NCBI GenBank assembly: GCA_949752735.1
Contig: OX457046.1
Coordinates: 31,968,316 to 32,032,315 of the forward strand
Direction: 5' to 3'
Source of the DNA: Lumbricus terrestris
Taxonomy: Eukaryota > Annelida > Clitellata > Crassiclitellata > Lumbricidae
DNA length: 64,000 nt
Made by a program: the position numbers and the translations under genes
The notes under the pieces: generated by a model
What the model was told of the DNA's origin: nothing
The model's input: only the letters and a program-made list of their open reading frames with translations
The model's database searches: none
Shown: positions 22,522 through 32,800 of the stretch, piece after piece
Layout: each line of letters begins with the position of its first letter
How positions within the stretch are numbered: position 1 is the stretch's first letter

Positions 22522-22834
22522 GCATCGGTGGTTCAGTGGTAGAATGCTCGCCTGCCACGCAGTGGCGGCGCCAGGATTTCAGTTTTTTTGGGGGGGGGGG
22601 GCTGAAGCCTCGACCGAAATCTCCTGAAAATTTTCCTTTTTTCGCCGCCAAAATTTCTGACGACCTTTTTTTTTAGTCGTCAGCCCAAAATCGTGGATAT
22701 TTCACTGTAAAAATTTCGAATGGACCTTTTTTAGGGGTTGAGCCTCTTGTAGGGGGGCTTAGCCACGCCAGTCCACCCCTAGCGCCGCCACTGCTGCCAT
22801 GCGGGCGGCCCGGGTTCGATTCCCGGCCGATGCA
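22522..22834 (+). pseudogene. tRNA-Gly(GCC) split by a MITE in the anticodon arm
   Basis: The 5' part (22522-22559) and 3' part (from about 22794) together make a normal tRNA-Gly apart from one C to T change. They are separated by a 234-base MITE. The break lies in the anticodon arm, and the target duplication ctgccacg/ctgccatg covers the GCC anticodon itself, so each side carries a copy. Confidence 0.92.
22560..22793. mobile_element. hAT-like MITE, family C, inside tRNA-Gly
   Basis: Inverted ends cagtggcggcgccagg and cctagcgccgccactg, with an 8-bp duplication ctgccacg/ctgccatg. The family is the same as the inner element of the nest at 41749-45089, whose end reads ctggcgccgccactg. The interior has a poly-G run and tttttttagtcgtc motifs. 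Confidence 0.88.
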
Positions 22835-23015
22835 CATTTTGATTCTTCTCACGTAGGCCTATGGATTGAATACAGGAATGTAATAATTTTCGTTTTCACT
22901 TTTGAACGAACAACTCTAGCCTAGTCATGCGTTACTTCCAAGTTCCAACAAACCATGTGGAAATTTCTTTCCAGCAAATTATTGATCTTAAAGACTTAGC
23001 TTATAGATCCATAGC

Positions 23016-23088
23016 GGGCCTGTGGCGCAATGGATAACGTGTCTGACTACGGATCAGAAGATTCCAGGTTCGACTCATGGCAGGGTCA
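23016..23088 (+). pseudogene. tRNA-Arg(ACG) probable pseudogene
   Basis: The ACG anticodon arm is intact, but the T stem has a mismatch (ccagg against catgg) and the acceptor has a G-G clash (cagggtc). The anticodon stem neighbour also changed (aacgtgtc). Confidence 0.7.
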
Positions 23089-23204
23089 AACATTTTTATA
23101 GCATCGCCAGATATTATAGCCTTTGGGCATTACTTGGAATGTGGAAAATATTTTAAATGGTTGCCTCATTTATTTGTCAGCATTTTAGGCTACCTGTCGC
23201 GGTT

Positions 23205-23330
23205 TTCATTCATTCATATATCCATTCATTCATTTATTCACTGGAGTATTTATATAGCATCTCTTCAGGAATACTACTCAGAGGTGCTCCTGACTCCAGT
23301 ACGGCCATAAGAACAGTTTTCAAATGCATA
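23205..23330. mobile_element. Retroposon 3' fragment
   Basis: tatttatatagcatctcttcagg and actactcagaggtgctcctgac match the region at 24430-24500 and the minus-strand bodies of the SINE family (gctactcagaggcgctcc). The attcattc run at its left edge is the tail. Confidence 0.45.
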
Positions 23331-23496
23331 TAGAATGCGTCAGAGTGATCTCTGGGTGCAGCTCAAGAGGAAGGCTAGTATAATAATGTTGGGCCAATCA
23401 CAGCAAAACCACGGCTTTGCATGATGGTCACAGGTTAGGCCTACGTGCAAACGGGACTGAGAGCTAGCACTCACTCCTCAATTTTTCATATATTTC

Positions 23497-23705
23497 CAGG
23501 GCTTTTTTAACGTGCAGTTGTACACAAAATGTGCAGTTCTAAAAGGATTTGTACTGTTGTAGAAGCACTCTTGTACTGTTGTAGGCCCTACAGGTAAAAC
23601 TAGCAAAAAGGCCATTTTCCTCCGATTGCAATTAATTTACCATGGAAGATGGGAAAGGAAAGACGGAGTTGAGCAGTTCTAAAAATTCCTTAAAAACAGC
23701 CCTGT
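23497..23705. mobile_element. hAT-like MITE, family A
   Basis: Ends cagggcttttttaacgtgcag and aaaacagccctg, with a perfect 8-bp duplication tatatttc (23489-23496, 23706-23713). The best-preserved family A termini in the window. Confidence 0.88.
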
Positions 23706-23744
23706 ATATTTCTGTTAATTCTTTGAGAGATGAGGGCCATTTAT

Positions 23745-23802
23745 TTAGGCCTGGCGGGCCACTTTTGGCCAGCGGGCCACGGGTTGGGAACCACTGGCTT
23801 CG
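23745..23802. mobile_element. hAT terminal fragment
   Basis: cgggccacgggttgggaaccactg is a typical hAT right terminus (reverse complement cagtggttcccaacc). No left end was found nearby. Confidence 0.4.
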
Positions 23803-24062
23803 GCCCTAGGCCTATAGGTTTCATAATGCGTGCTGCAATTCATCATCATTCATACTAATAGACGCTCTTCAGCGTTATTTAAAATGTGCTTGTAATGAGC
23901 TTTAGGCCTACTTCCTTAGACTTAAACTTAGACCCAATTTCACGCGAACGTTTTATTATGGAATTTGCAGCTCTCGTCTAGTCGTCCACTACTTCACACC
24001 ATCATATGGAAATTTCTTTCCAGGAAATATTGATCTTTGAGGCTTGGCATAGACCATTGTAG

Positions 24063-24135
24063 GGGCCTGTGGCGCAATGGATAACGCGTCTGACTACGGA
24101 TCAGAAGATTCCAGGTTCGACTCCTGGCAGGTTCG
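24063..24135 (+). tRNA. tRNA-Arg(ACG)
   Basis: Intact arms and ACG anticodon. The acceptor has one C to T change (caggttc), giving a G-U pair. tttta lies downstream. Confidence 0.9.
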
Positions 24136-24425
24136 AAAATGTTTTAGAGCATCGCATGATTTAGGCCTATAGCTTATGGACCTTTCTTGGAATGTGAAAA
24201 ATATTCTAACTATAAATGTTTGCCTGATTTGCTTTACTAGTCGCGCTTTTCATTGTATTGCAGGCCGTCTGCTCGATCTTTTAGTAGGCCTAGTTAAGAT
24301 TTGAGATTCGTGTGCTAGTGACTTGTTTCAATTTCATAGGCCTAACTGTAGCCTACGCTGTAATTAGTTACGGTCTGTCAACCGGATTGTTCAACAATTT
24401 GACAACAAAGGAAATTATTCGTTCA
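24136..24425. other. Spacer shared with the tRNA-like locus at 37.84 kb
   Basis: The sequence from about 24240 (gccgtctgctc, gttaagatt, gttacggtctgtcaa, ggattgttcaac) matches 37950-38075, downstream of a degenerate tRNA. The two loci are therefore old copies of one tRNA-plus-flank segment. Confidence 0.6.
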
Positions 24426-24620
24426 TTCATTCATTCAGTTATTTATATAGCATCTGCTCAAGAAATCTTCTTAGATGTACTCCTAGCACGGCCAAAAGAA
24501 CAGTTTTCAAATGCAATACAGAATGTGCCAGAAAGGGATTGAGAGCAGTCCCCTCCCTCTGAGCGCAGGGATCGACTACTCCAAGTTACAATACCCGATT
24601 CAGGCTGACAAAGATCTAGT
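24426..24620. mobile_element. Retroposon 3' fragment
   Basis: Begins at an attc tail and shares tatttatatagcatct and the following body with 23230-23330. Confidence 0.4.
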
Positions 24621-24818
24621 AGCCTATAGGTGGATTGAAACATGACCTAGCTCAGTCATCGCCATACCAATGAAGCGAGTTCAAGCGACCCTGTAGCCTA
24701 TTAGGCGTAATCAATTCTTTACAACAGCGCCCATCTCCCCAAATTCAGGAGTGTATGCTAGGCCAACACTTTACGACTGGTTCCTGTGAGATGTGGATAA
24801 ATTAGTAATTGCTAAGAA

Positions 24819-24889
24819 GCATCGGTGGTTCAGTGGTAGAATGCTCGCCTGCCACGCGGGCGGCCCGGGTTCGATTCCCGGCCGATGCA
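24819..24889 (+). tRNA. tRNA-Gly(GCC)
   Basis: 71 bases, intact, anticodon GCC, tttt downstream. Confidence 0.95.
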
Positions 24890-25128
24890 CATTTTGCCCC
24901 ACCTACAAAAATATTGACGGACGACCGTGTTTCTGTCACCTATGCAGAAGTTACAAAGGGGCGAAAATGGTTCAAAATGACCACGTGATTATAAGACTAA
25001 GCTTATCATAGACGTAGAATGACATAGGGCATAATATTATGAAAGGCTGAACGCACAGCCGATTTTGACACCGTTACACCTGCTCAACATTGAGTGGGGT
25101 AGCAGCGGCGCACAATTCTTCCAACGGA

Positions 25129-25199
25129 GCATCGGTGGTTCAGTGGTAGAATGCTCGCCTGCCACGCGGGCGGCCCGGGTTCGATTCCCGGCCGATGCA
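25129..25199 (+). tRNA. tRNA-Gly(GCC)
   Basis: 71 bases, intact, anticodon GCC, tttt downstream. Last member of the array. Confidence 0.95.
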
Positions 25200-25228
25200 C
25201 ATTTTGAAAACATCAACATGCTCTGGGA

Positions 25229-25495
25229 CAAGAGCGGATACAGAAATTTTCGAAGAGGGGATCAAAATTTTCGGTCTTTGGGAAAAATGTTCGTCTTGGT
25301 AGCCGAAAAATCTGATTACCTTTTTTGTGGTACAGACCTCGAGGGCGTGGGGAGGGGCATACGGAGCTGCTCATGTGTGGAGTGGGGGCACGTCAACTTC
25401 CTGAGCCAGAATAGCTAGCCAAAAATAAAGAAATTTCTAAATGGGGAAGGGCATGGCCGGATTTTCCCCATCTGGATCCGCCGATTCCACCCCTG
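25229..25495. mobile_element. hAT-like MITE, family D
   Basis: Left end caagagcggatacag and right end ctggatccgccgattccacccctg, with the 8-bp duplication ctctggga/ctatggga (one mismatch). The termini resemble the outer element of the nest at 41518-45108. Confidence 0.7.
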
Positions 25496-25714
25496 CTATG
25501 GGATCTCTTTAGTCGACCAATGCTATCCAGCTGAAAATTAATTTCCTACAAAATTGGTAGGCTAGCTATTCGTGACCATTTAGGCAAAATGTTTTGTTTG
25601 TTGAATAAACGTTAAATTTTTCCACAGACCGACTGAAGCGCTGACTTACAAGTTACAATTTATCTTAGAAGGGAGAAAAATTGTAACCGACCCCCGGGAA
25701 TTAGTCGGGTGTTT

Positions 25715-25787
25715 TGCCCAGACCCGGGATTGAACCGGGGACCTTTAGATCTTCAGTCTAACGCTCTCCCAACTGAGCTATCTAGGC
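25715..25787 (-). tRNA. tRNA-Phe(GAA)
   Basis: 73 bases on the minus strand with discriminator A. Acceptor gcctaga/tctgggc (one G-U pair), anticodon loop ctgaaga with GAA, T arm cccgg-ttcaatc-ccggg. A T-run lies about 35 bases downstream on that strand. Confidence 0.93.
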
Positions 25788-26189
25788 CGGTGAATCCAAA
25801 CAGAGCAAACGGCCTCATTAGGTTTATGTAGTAGGCCTAGCCCTAACTTAGAGTTTTATTTTTGCGCATAAAATTGACGTTAATTTTGAGGTCAATGAAT
25901 GGAAACTATTATAGTCACAATTTGTGAGATGTAACTCGTTACCGCCATAAAAAAAATTGGCTACAATATTTTCCGGACTTTTGGCGCAATGGATAGGCCT
26001 AGCCTAGGCCTAAATGTTTTACTCCTACCAAGTTCAAAATATCTTCAATGTTTGCAGGTATCCTAAATAATAGCGCAACACTTGCAAATGGCGTCAAACG
26101 CTGATAACAAGTGTGAGTTTACATCTTCCAGTGGGACGTCGTCCACCATATCCGTTTGCACCATTTAATTTACCGATTCGTTAAAACAT
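25788..26189. other. Spacer between tRNA-Phe and tRNA-Trp
   Basis: A ttttggcgcaatggatagg fragment near 25978 resembles the D arm of tRNA-Arg and may be a tRNA remnant. Nothing else is recognised. Confidence 0.35.
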
Positions 26190-26261
26190 TGACCCCGACG
26201 TGATTTGAACACGCAACCTTCTGATCTGGAGTCAGACGCGCTACCGTTGCGCCACGGAGTC
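26190..26261 (-). tRNA. tRNA-Trp(CCA)
   Basis: 72 bases on the minus strand. Acceptor gactccg/cggggtc, anticodon loop ctccaga with CCA, T arm gcgtg-ttcaaat-cacgt, discriminator A. Confidence 0.93.
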
Positions 26262-26446
26262 AGTACAGACAATGATCCTAACGAAACCTACACGTGTGAC
26301 AAACAGTAGCAGCAAGATAAGTAGGGACAAAGGCCTATCATGATAAGACGTTGCAGAAATGATAATTAATAATTGTGAAAGTTGGCTAATTTAACTGTAG
26401 TGTCGCAGTGTGAATAAATTGTTTATGAAATCTATGTAGGCTAGAC

Positions 26447-27277
26447 CAGGGGTTCTCAAACTGTGGTACGCGTACCCCTGGGGGTACGCCAGGCACCGGT
26501 AAGGGGTACGCGAAAAATTCCAGAAATATAAATTTTCTTTGAGTTTATGGACTTTGTGTTCATCTTTCTTTGACTGGCAATGATTTTAATGTCGCAACAT
26601 ATAACAGCATCGTCATTTATTTATTTCATTTCATGACATATAAATTATATATAATAAGACTCACATATTATACAGTGCATGCATGCAACATATTTATGTT
26701 TAGACCTATTAATATAGTTTTTGAACGAATAATGTATGAATAATTGAAAGTAGGCTACCAAAGCCAGAAACTCGCAGCCGTCGACAGCCGATAAATAGCG
26801 AAGAGCTGAATTGACTGAAGGATTAATTTCTGATCAAGATCTAAATTTTGCGATTCCTTTCAGCACGTCATATCTAGGTGAAACTGGTTTTAAAACAATT
26901 TTTGCTGTCAAAACATAAACATAGGGCAAATTTGCATTTGAAATTGACAAATATTGAACCAGATATTTTAAATCTGTGCTAGTCTAAACAAGCCCACAGC
27001 GCTACATGTTGGCTCTTTCTTATAGGCCTAGAGGTTAGGCCTATGGACCAATATTTTCCTTTTTAAATTTGTTGATAAGATTATATAATTCAAACTAAAT
27101 TTTGCTCCCTATATAGGCTACTAATAAACGATGTCACAAATGATCAAATGGACTTTTAGTTGTCACTGCAAGGGGACTTCGCAATGCCATTTTTTCTGAT
27201 CTGACTTTGCTGGGGGTACGCCATCATTCGATTTTTTTACTTGGGGGTACAGTCAAAATAAAGTTTGAGAACCCCTG
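26447..27277. mobile_element. Non-autonomous hAT element (831 bases)
   Basis: 16-bp inverted ends caggggttctcaaact/agtttgagaacccctg and the perfect 8-bp duplication ggctagac (26439-26446, 27278-27285). Subterminal gggggtacgc repeats occur on both sides. No transposase frame is present. Confidence 0.9.
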
Positions 27278-27285
27278 GGCTAGAC

Positions 27286-28150
27286 CTATACGCCATTAAA
27301 TTATGGCACGTCGAACAACTTCAAACAAGGGTGTTTTACCCGGACCATGGGGTCATCACGGGACTTTTAGATGTAGGCTAGGCCTAGCCTGACGCTCACC
27401 CAAGATAGTGAGGCCATTGTAAAGCAAATCTCTGTAATAGGCCTCGCCGCCTAGGCCTATTGATCAGCCCTCCACAAAATCCGGACCAAGGCAACAAGCA
27501 TGAAACTATCACTGCTTATGCGCAACAGGCTATGTAGGCCTACTAATAGCCTACTATATAGCATATGGAGCCTTGACCTAAATAGAGGCTTATAGAGTGC
27601 GCAATAGCGGTGTTTTTGAAGGTGTCAAAGTTACTATTATAGGTTAAGAGTTAAGACTAAAACCTTGAACACTGGAGGTTAGCAAAGGACTAGCTCAATG
27701 CTACCTATTAATTATCATGTCTTCTTCAGGGTTTAAATTGTGGCTGGACGGTCGTAGTGCCAGGCCAATGACTGAACGAAGCAGGAGGCGACATCAGCAG
27801 CCACAAGATGTCATTAAAAACTACTGGAAACCATTAACGGATTGGCTTAATAAGTTTTAATTAAACTCAACTCAACGCACTTGCTGTCACAATTAAGGAC
27901 CCTTAAGGGCCTTAATCATCACCATCGAATTTTATGCGCAGCTTACATTTCCAAACACGCAGTTTGAATGTCCTCACTCTTTTCTCGTGTTGAGAGTGCC
28001 TGTGAAGTCAATCTGCAACAGGTGCTATATAAATGCATAGATACAACACAGTAATTGTCTACTACAACTGCACTACTTTCGAAAAGTGAACAGAAAAGTG
28101 AACAGGCTAACTTCGCTTTATTTCAAAACATCAAACTTGAAGCATATAAT
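27286..28150. other. Non-coding, nothing recognised
   Basis: Around 27720-27860 a segment (gtttaaattgtggctgg, taattaaactcaactcaacgc) may be part of an old retroposon. No gene is supported. Confidence 0.3.
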
Positions 28151-28157
28151 ATACAAA

Positions 28158-28226
28158 TATTATATGTACATACATACATAGTATTACATACATAGTACAT
28201 ACATACACACATACACACACACATAC

Positions 28227-28257
<31 letters not shown>

Positions 28258-28300
28258 CATACATACATACATGCATACATACATACATACATACATGCAA
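28158..28300. repeat. Tetranucleotide repeat (ACAT)n
   Basis: Nearly perfect acat/atac repeats with a few acac and atgc variants. Confidence 0.95.
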
Positions 28301-28774
28301 TACAAATTATATACATTGTTTGATTTCCATAAAACTTTACATAACAGCGACAAGTCCACATTCATAATATGAAACAAAAATCACCAACAGTTCAGAATTA
28401 AACTTCACATCAAAGTGAATAAATCAATATTCCTAACAACAACAAAAACTGAAAACTTTTAGACAGAAACCCTTCTGAGCAGTGGGTACACATGAATAAA
28501 GAATTTCGGATATGAACAACAATGGGAATGATCAATTTGGAATTCACTTTACAGATGTCGATCCAAACAAGCCTACATCAGTTTAAAAGTGAATCTCGAA
28601 GACATGCGCATTCCACGCGTCAGTTGAATAGCAAGTTCTCACCATCGGAATCACTTCCTTCCAATTCTACCTATTAAAAAACAACAAGCAACCAAACATT
28701 GCCAAAATAATCAACAGTGCAGCTATACTCACTATCACCATCATGCTAGTCTTCCACATCATCAGCGCTTAAAG
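28301..28774. other. Non-coding, nothing recognised
   Basis: AT-rich sequence with no feature supported. Confidence 0.3.
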
Positions 28775-29371
28775 CAGTGGTTCCCAAACTTCTCTGCAAG
28801 GCCGTAGCCAGGATTTTATTTGGAGGGGGGGGGGTGTTTCTTTCACGCCCGAAAAACTGATGACCTTTTTTAGCCATTCAGCCGAAAAATCGTCAGAAAA
28901 TGTCACCAATTAATTCAACTTTTCATTTCGGGGGGTGTTTTCATGGTTTTATTTCACGGATTTTACATCATGTGCTCATAAATGCATCCAATTATTTTTT
29001 ACATTTTCCATTTCGGGGGGTGTTCAAACACCCAAAACACCCCCCAGCTACGACCTTGCTGGGTCGGGACGCACTTGTAGCCACTGAATAAAATTAAAAT
29101 TCGTGAAGGCCTAATAAAATAATATGCTCCATAAATCGATTAACGGACACCATTTAAAATCAGCATATTCTAAACATTAAATTGAAACCAAGACAGCTAT
29201 TGATAACCAAATCACATTCAAATGTTGTTGCTCTGCTGTTTATAACATGAATGTTTAGAATAAACGAATAAATGACGAAAAAATAAATATTTCCCGAAAA
29301 ACTATGGCCACCCACTTGACAGAGCTTCGTGACCAACTTTTGGGTCACGACCTACAGTTTGGGAAATGCCG
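28775..29371. mobile_element. hAT-like element carrying a nested MITE
   Basis: Ends cagtggttcccaaactt and acagtttgggaaatgccg, flanked by gcttaaag/gtttaaag (8 bp, one mismatch; 28767-28774, 29372-29379). The left arm is broken by the 28797-29058 insertion and resumes as ctgggtcggg. Confidence 0.75.
28797..29058. mobile_element. Nested MITE, possible 3-bp target duplication
   Basis: Inverted ends caaggccgtagccagg and ccagctacgaccttg. Flanked by ctg on both sides if the host hAT end read ttctctgggtcg before insertion. A 3-bp duplication would argue against hAT. The interior has a poly-G run and the gaaaaactgatgacctttttt motif shared with families C and D. Confidence 0.6.
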
Positions 29372-29379
29372 GTTTAAAG

Positions 29380-29614
29380 AGTAGAAAAAGAAGTGGCTGG
29401 ACATCTTTGCCTTTCCAGGCTATGCAAGCCTAATAAGCGGCAAGACGGCGTTCAGATTTGAAAGTAAGTGCCTGGATGCTTTTGCGGCCCGTGGTGCCAA
29501 AAAGGTTGGACAGCACTGTTGTAACACTTCATTTCCTTAGACTTCCGCCAAAGATCAACCCGAAAATGTGGTACCGTAGTGTAGGACTTAAACTATTGCT
29601 TTAAAAAAACTTTA
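29380..29614. other. 3' flank of the minus-strand gene
   Basis: It includes ccgtggtgccaaaaaggttggacagcactg near 29485, which resembles a hAT terminus. No gene is seen. Confidence 0.3.
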
Positions 29615-29812
29615 TTAATTTGTCATAGCTTCTAATGTGCGTGCTCGTAATACCATTAGCTCTTGATTCGTCTGGTTTTCAGAGTTGAGAATTGGCACGT
29701 CCTCAATTTCTTCTTTGTCCAAATCTTCATATTTTATTTGATTTGCCGATTTCTGAGGATCAAAAGATTCCTTTGTGGAACTTGAAGAGTTCATCAGTCG
29801 ATCATTGCCTCC
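29615..29812 (-). CDS. Terminal coding exon of the minus-strand gene
   Basis: 65 codons plus TAA after a tttgtag acceptor, phase 0. The peptide is polar and acidic (SSSSTKESFDPQK, DLDKEEIEDVP). An AATAAA overlaps the stop codon (TTAATAAAG), so the 3' UTR may be very short. Confidence 0.7.
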   Translation of the reverse strand, partial: GGNDRLMNSSSSTKESFDPQKSANQIKYEDLDKEEIEDVPILNSENQTNQELMVLRARTLEAMTN

Positions 29813-32800
29813 CTACAAAGAAAACAGCATCTTCTTATAAAACCTTTAGCAACTGAACCAACTTGCATCTCGATACTTAACTGCCGCTTCTTCAATTCTC
29901 TCGCGAGAGAGAGGTCACACTCAAGTCATTCAAAAGTTCATATGGTTTACATTTTGGACTTGAAAATATGTTAAAAAACATCAAAAAACACTTTTTTTAA
30001 ACACACAAACGACAAGCTGCATTGGTTTCTGAATTGCTTTTAGTACACTGCAAAAGGAATCATTAAACTGTTGAAACTTAGTGTCTATAAATATACTAAA
30101 GAATCACAATGCCTTTAAAACATGATTTCTTATACAAAAACCATAAAAAGCATGAACTGGAAAATAAGTTAGGTAAAAAAACTAAATTTCTCATAACATG
30201 GCCACGTTACAAGATATTTTTATTATTATTTACGATATTTTATATAGTACCTCTTCCAGGTATGTCATACTCAGAAACTTTCCCGGACCAGCTACGGCTA
30301 AATAGGACAGTTTGAGATTCTTTGGGACCCCTGGGTAGTAAGCACAGTGTGACAGGGTGGCCAATCCAGGTTGTGGGATCAGCGCCTGAGAATGAACTGT
30401 ACTCTTAGATAGCAGTATCGTATGGCTGCCATAGACTGAATTAAAATGCCTGTATCATAAATATGGTCAATTGTACATCAATGAACATCAAACACACAGA
30501 AACAATACGAATGTTAGTCAACGAGAAATGAATCGCTATTCAGTAAAAACAATAACAGAACTTAACTTCTGATGAAGTAGGAACTAACTTAACAAACAGA
30601 ATTCAACTATAAGAAGACAATAATCTATATCTATAAGAAAGGATGTACGTATATTTATTTGGGACCGATGCACGCTCGCAGTTTAGCAGCTACTGACCTG
30701 AAACATTGCATATAGATAAACGTTCACCAAAACCATCAAAGTACGCTATTTTCAGCTTTTTATTCACTTTAGATTTGGAAAAATAGACATTAATTAAATT
30801 TTCCTGTGTTAATGTATGCGCTAGCGGCTATCGTTTTCAGTAGCGGCCTGTTGCCGTTGACGTCATATTTTGACGTCATTTTTCGCAAAGCTTAACCCCT
30901 TTACGGTGGAATAAAATTTTTGAAAACTTTCACCAACGGTGGAATTTTTTTTTGAAAAAAAAATTGAGTTAAAGCCTTTTTTGAGTTTCTATAATTATTA
31001 TAAGCATAATGTACTGCGTTATTTTACTTGTATTTGACTTTTATTTTTTTCACATTTTTTACCAGTTTCCTACGATTTATGCGGAAAAAACGATTTTCTG
31101 GCATGCATGTTCATTGTATTATTCCGATATAAACTAGTCATTAGAGTACAGTAAGAAGCCAGTTCTGTGGACTGTCAAGAGGAGTATGGTGTACCCTCAA
31201 TAGCTATATTTAGTGTGATACATCTCAAAACAAGGTTCCACACACAGTGGAACATCACAGTCTGCACACATGAAGCTGGTCTCCTTCCGGATCTTCTTTC
31301 CATCTGGTCCAAGGTGTGAGCAGCACACCTTACAGCAGCGTGTTCGTGCTTTCTTCCCAGGGTTTGATGGAATTCTCTTAGGGAAATGACGCCCAGCCAG
31401 TCGCAGTGGATTGGACTCGTCTGTCGAAGGGCGACCCCGTTTGACCTGAACATGGAGTGGATCATGGTAGGTTTCTAACAAGCGCTCGATAAGCTTGATT
31501 CTGAACTGTAGGTGGCTCATTTTCACAGAAGTATTGTCCTTGTGAAACAATATGTAACAGTTCAGTGTGGTCTGGTTCAACATGTGACGAAACATTTTCT
31601 TATACCAGACCTTGTTTCTCTTGCGTTCTGTGGGGTAGGCAACCAGCATCTGGTCGGCAACATCTACTGCTCCCATGTTCTTGTTGTATGTGACAATTGC
31701 AGCGGGTTTGTCTTTCTTTCCACGATGCGTTTGGACAGTTTGCATTTCACTGCGGTGGTAAGTGGACAGCATTGAAACCTCCTTCTTATCCATCCACTTT
31801 AGTGCCAGCATGTCGTTGGTGAAACGCACAATCGTTTGACCACGAGTAACTTTTTGTTTCAGCTGTGCGGGCATGTGTTTCCTGTTCAGCCTCACAGTTC
31901 CTACAGCATCAGTCTGTCTTGAATGAAGCTGTCGAAATAAAGTCGGAGATGAGTACCAGTTGTCTGTAAATATGCATGATCCCTTGTCCAGCAGATCTTT
32001 GGCAAGAGTCATAACAATGCGTGAAGACGTCAGACCGTCTGTCGAATCGTCTAACTCCATTGCCGTACCTATGTGAACTAATGACTTCCAAATGTACCCC
32101 GAACCAGACTCACATAGCTCATACGACTTCAGGCCAAATCGCGCACGTTTCATGGGAATGTACTGTTTCATTGCAAGGCGCCCCTTCCACAACATTAGAG
32201 ACTCATCGATCGCAAGGTTTTCGCCAGGTAAGTACACAGTTGAAAATCGTTCAACCAGTTTGTCATAAAACCATTTGATTTTCAAGTATGATTTGTGGGC
32301 TGGAGTGGTACCAGTGGGCAATGTAGTGTTGTCGACAAAGTGAAGGCATTTCCATAATAGTGAAAATCGTTCCTGTGACATGATCTGTCTGACATAAGGT
32401 GTCTCCAGCAATGGCTTGGTGGACCAGAACATTGAGACTTCCGGTTTCTGAATAATGCCTTGATAAAGAAACAATGCAAACAACACTCTCAGCTCATCAC
32501 GTGTTGTATCAGACCAGTTATTCATTCTAGATCTGCGTCTAAGACCAGGAGCCTCCATAAGTTGTTGTGCACGCCTGTTGGTCTCAATTACAATCTTATC
32601 CAAAATGTCATCGGTGAAATACAGATTGAAATATTCCAAAGGGTCCAGAGTGTCAGCCACGGGTATCTGACGGCCGGGTTTACCAGTAAATGTAAAGCGC
32701 TCACGGTGATGCACATCCTTCTCCGACCAGCCAAACGCTGAAGTAGAATCGTAGTCTACAGTTTGTTGGCTATCATCACTATCAGCATCATCGTCATTAT

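Larger units (their letters stand above)
17566..25199 (+). repeat. Tandem tRNA-Arg / tRNA-Gly gene array
   Basis: Seven Arg(ACG)-type and nine Gly(GCC)-type sequences, all on the plus strand, sit in duplicated intergenic DNA. Start-to-start spacings repeat: Arg to Gly 623 and 624, Gly to Arg 244 and 245 (an ~868-base unit twice). A larger unit, Arg, degenerate Gly, good Gly, occurs with gaps 257, 825, 250 and then 279, 824. Intergenic sequence is clearly homologous between units (for example gtttgtcaaaacacaagaaa). Later copies are spread by MITE and SINE insertions. Confidence 0.85.

Noticed and set aside
28158..28300. CRISPR-like regular repeats
   Set aside because: A plain tetranucleotide microsatellite without spacers, in an animal genome.
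31512..32741. Plus-strand frames opposite the transposase
   Set aside because: Shadows of the piggyBac transposase frame.
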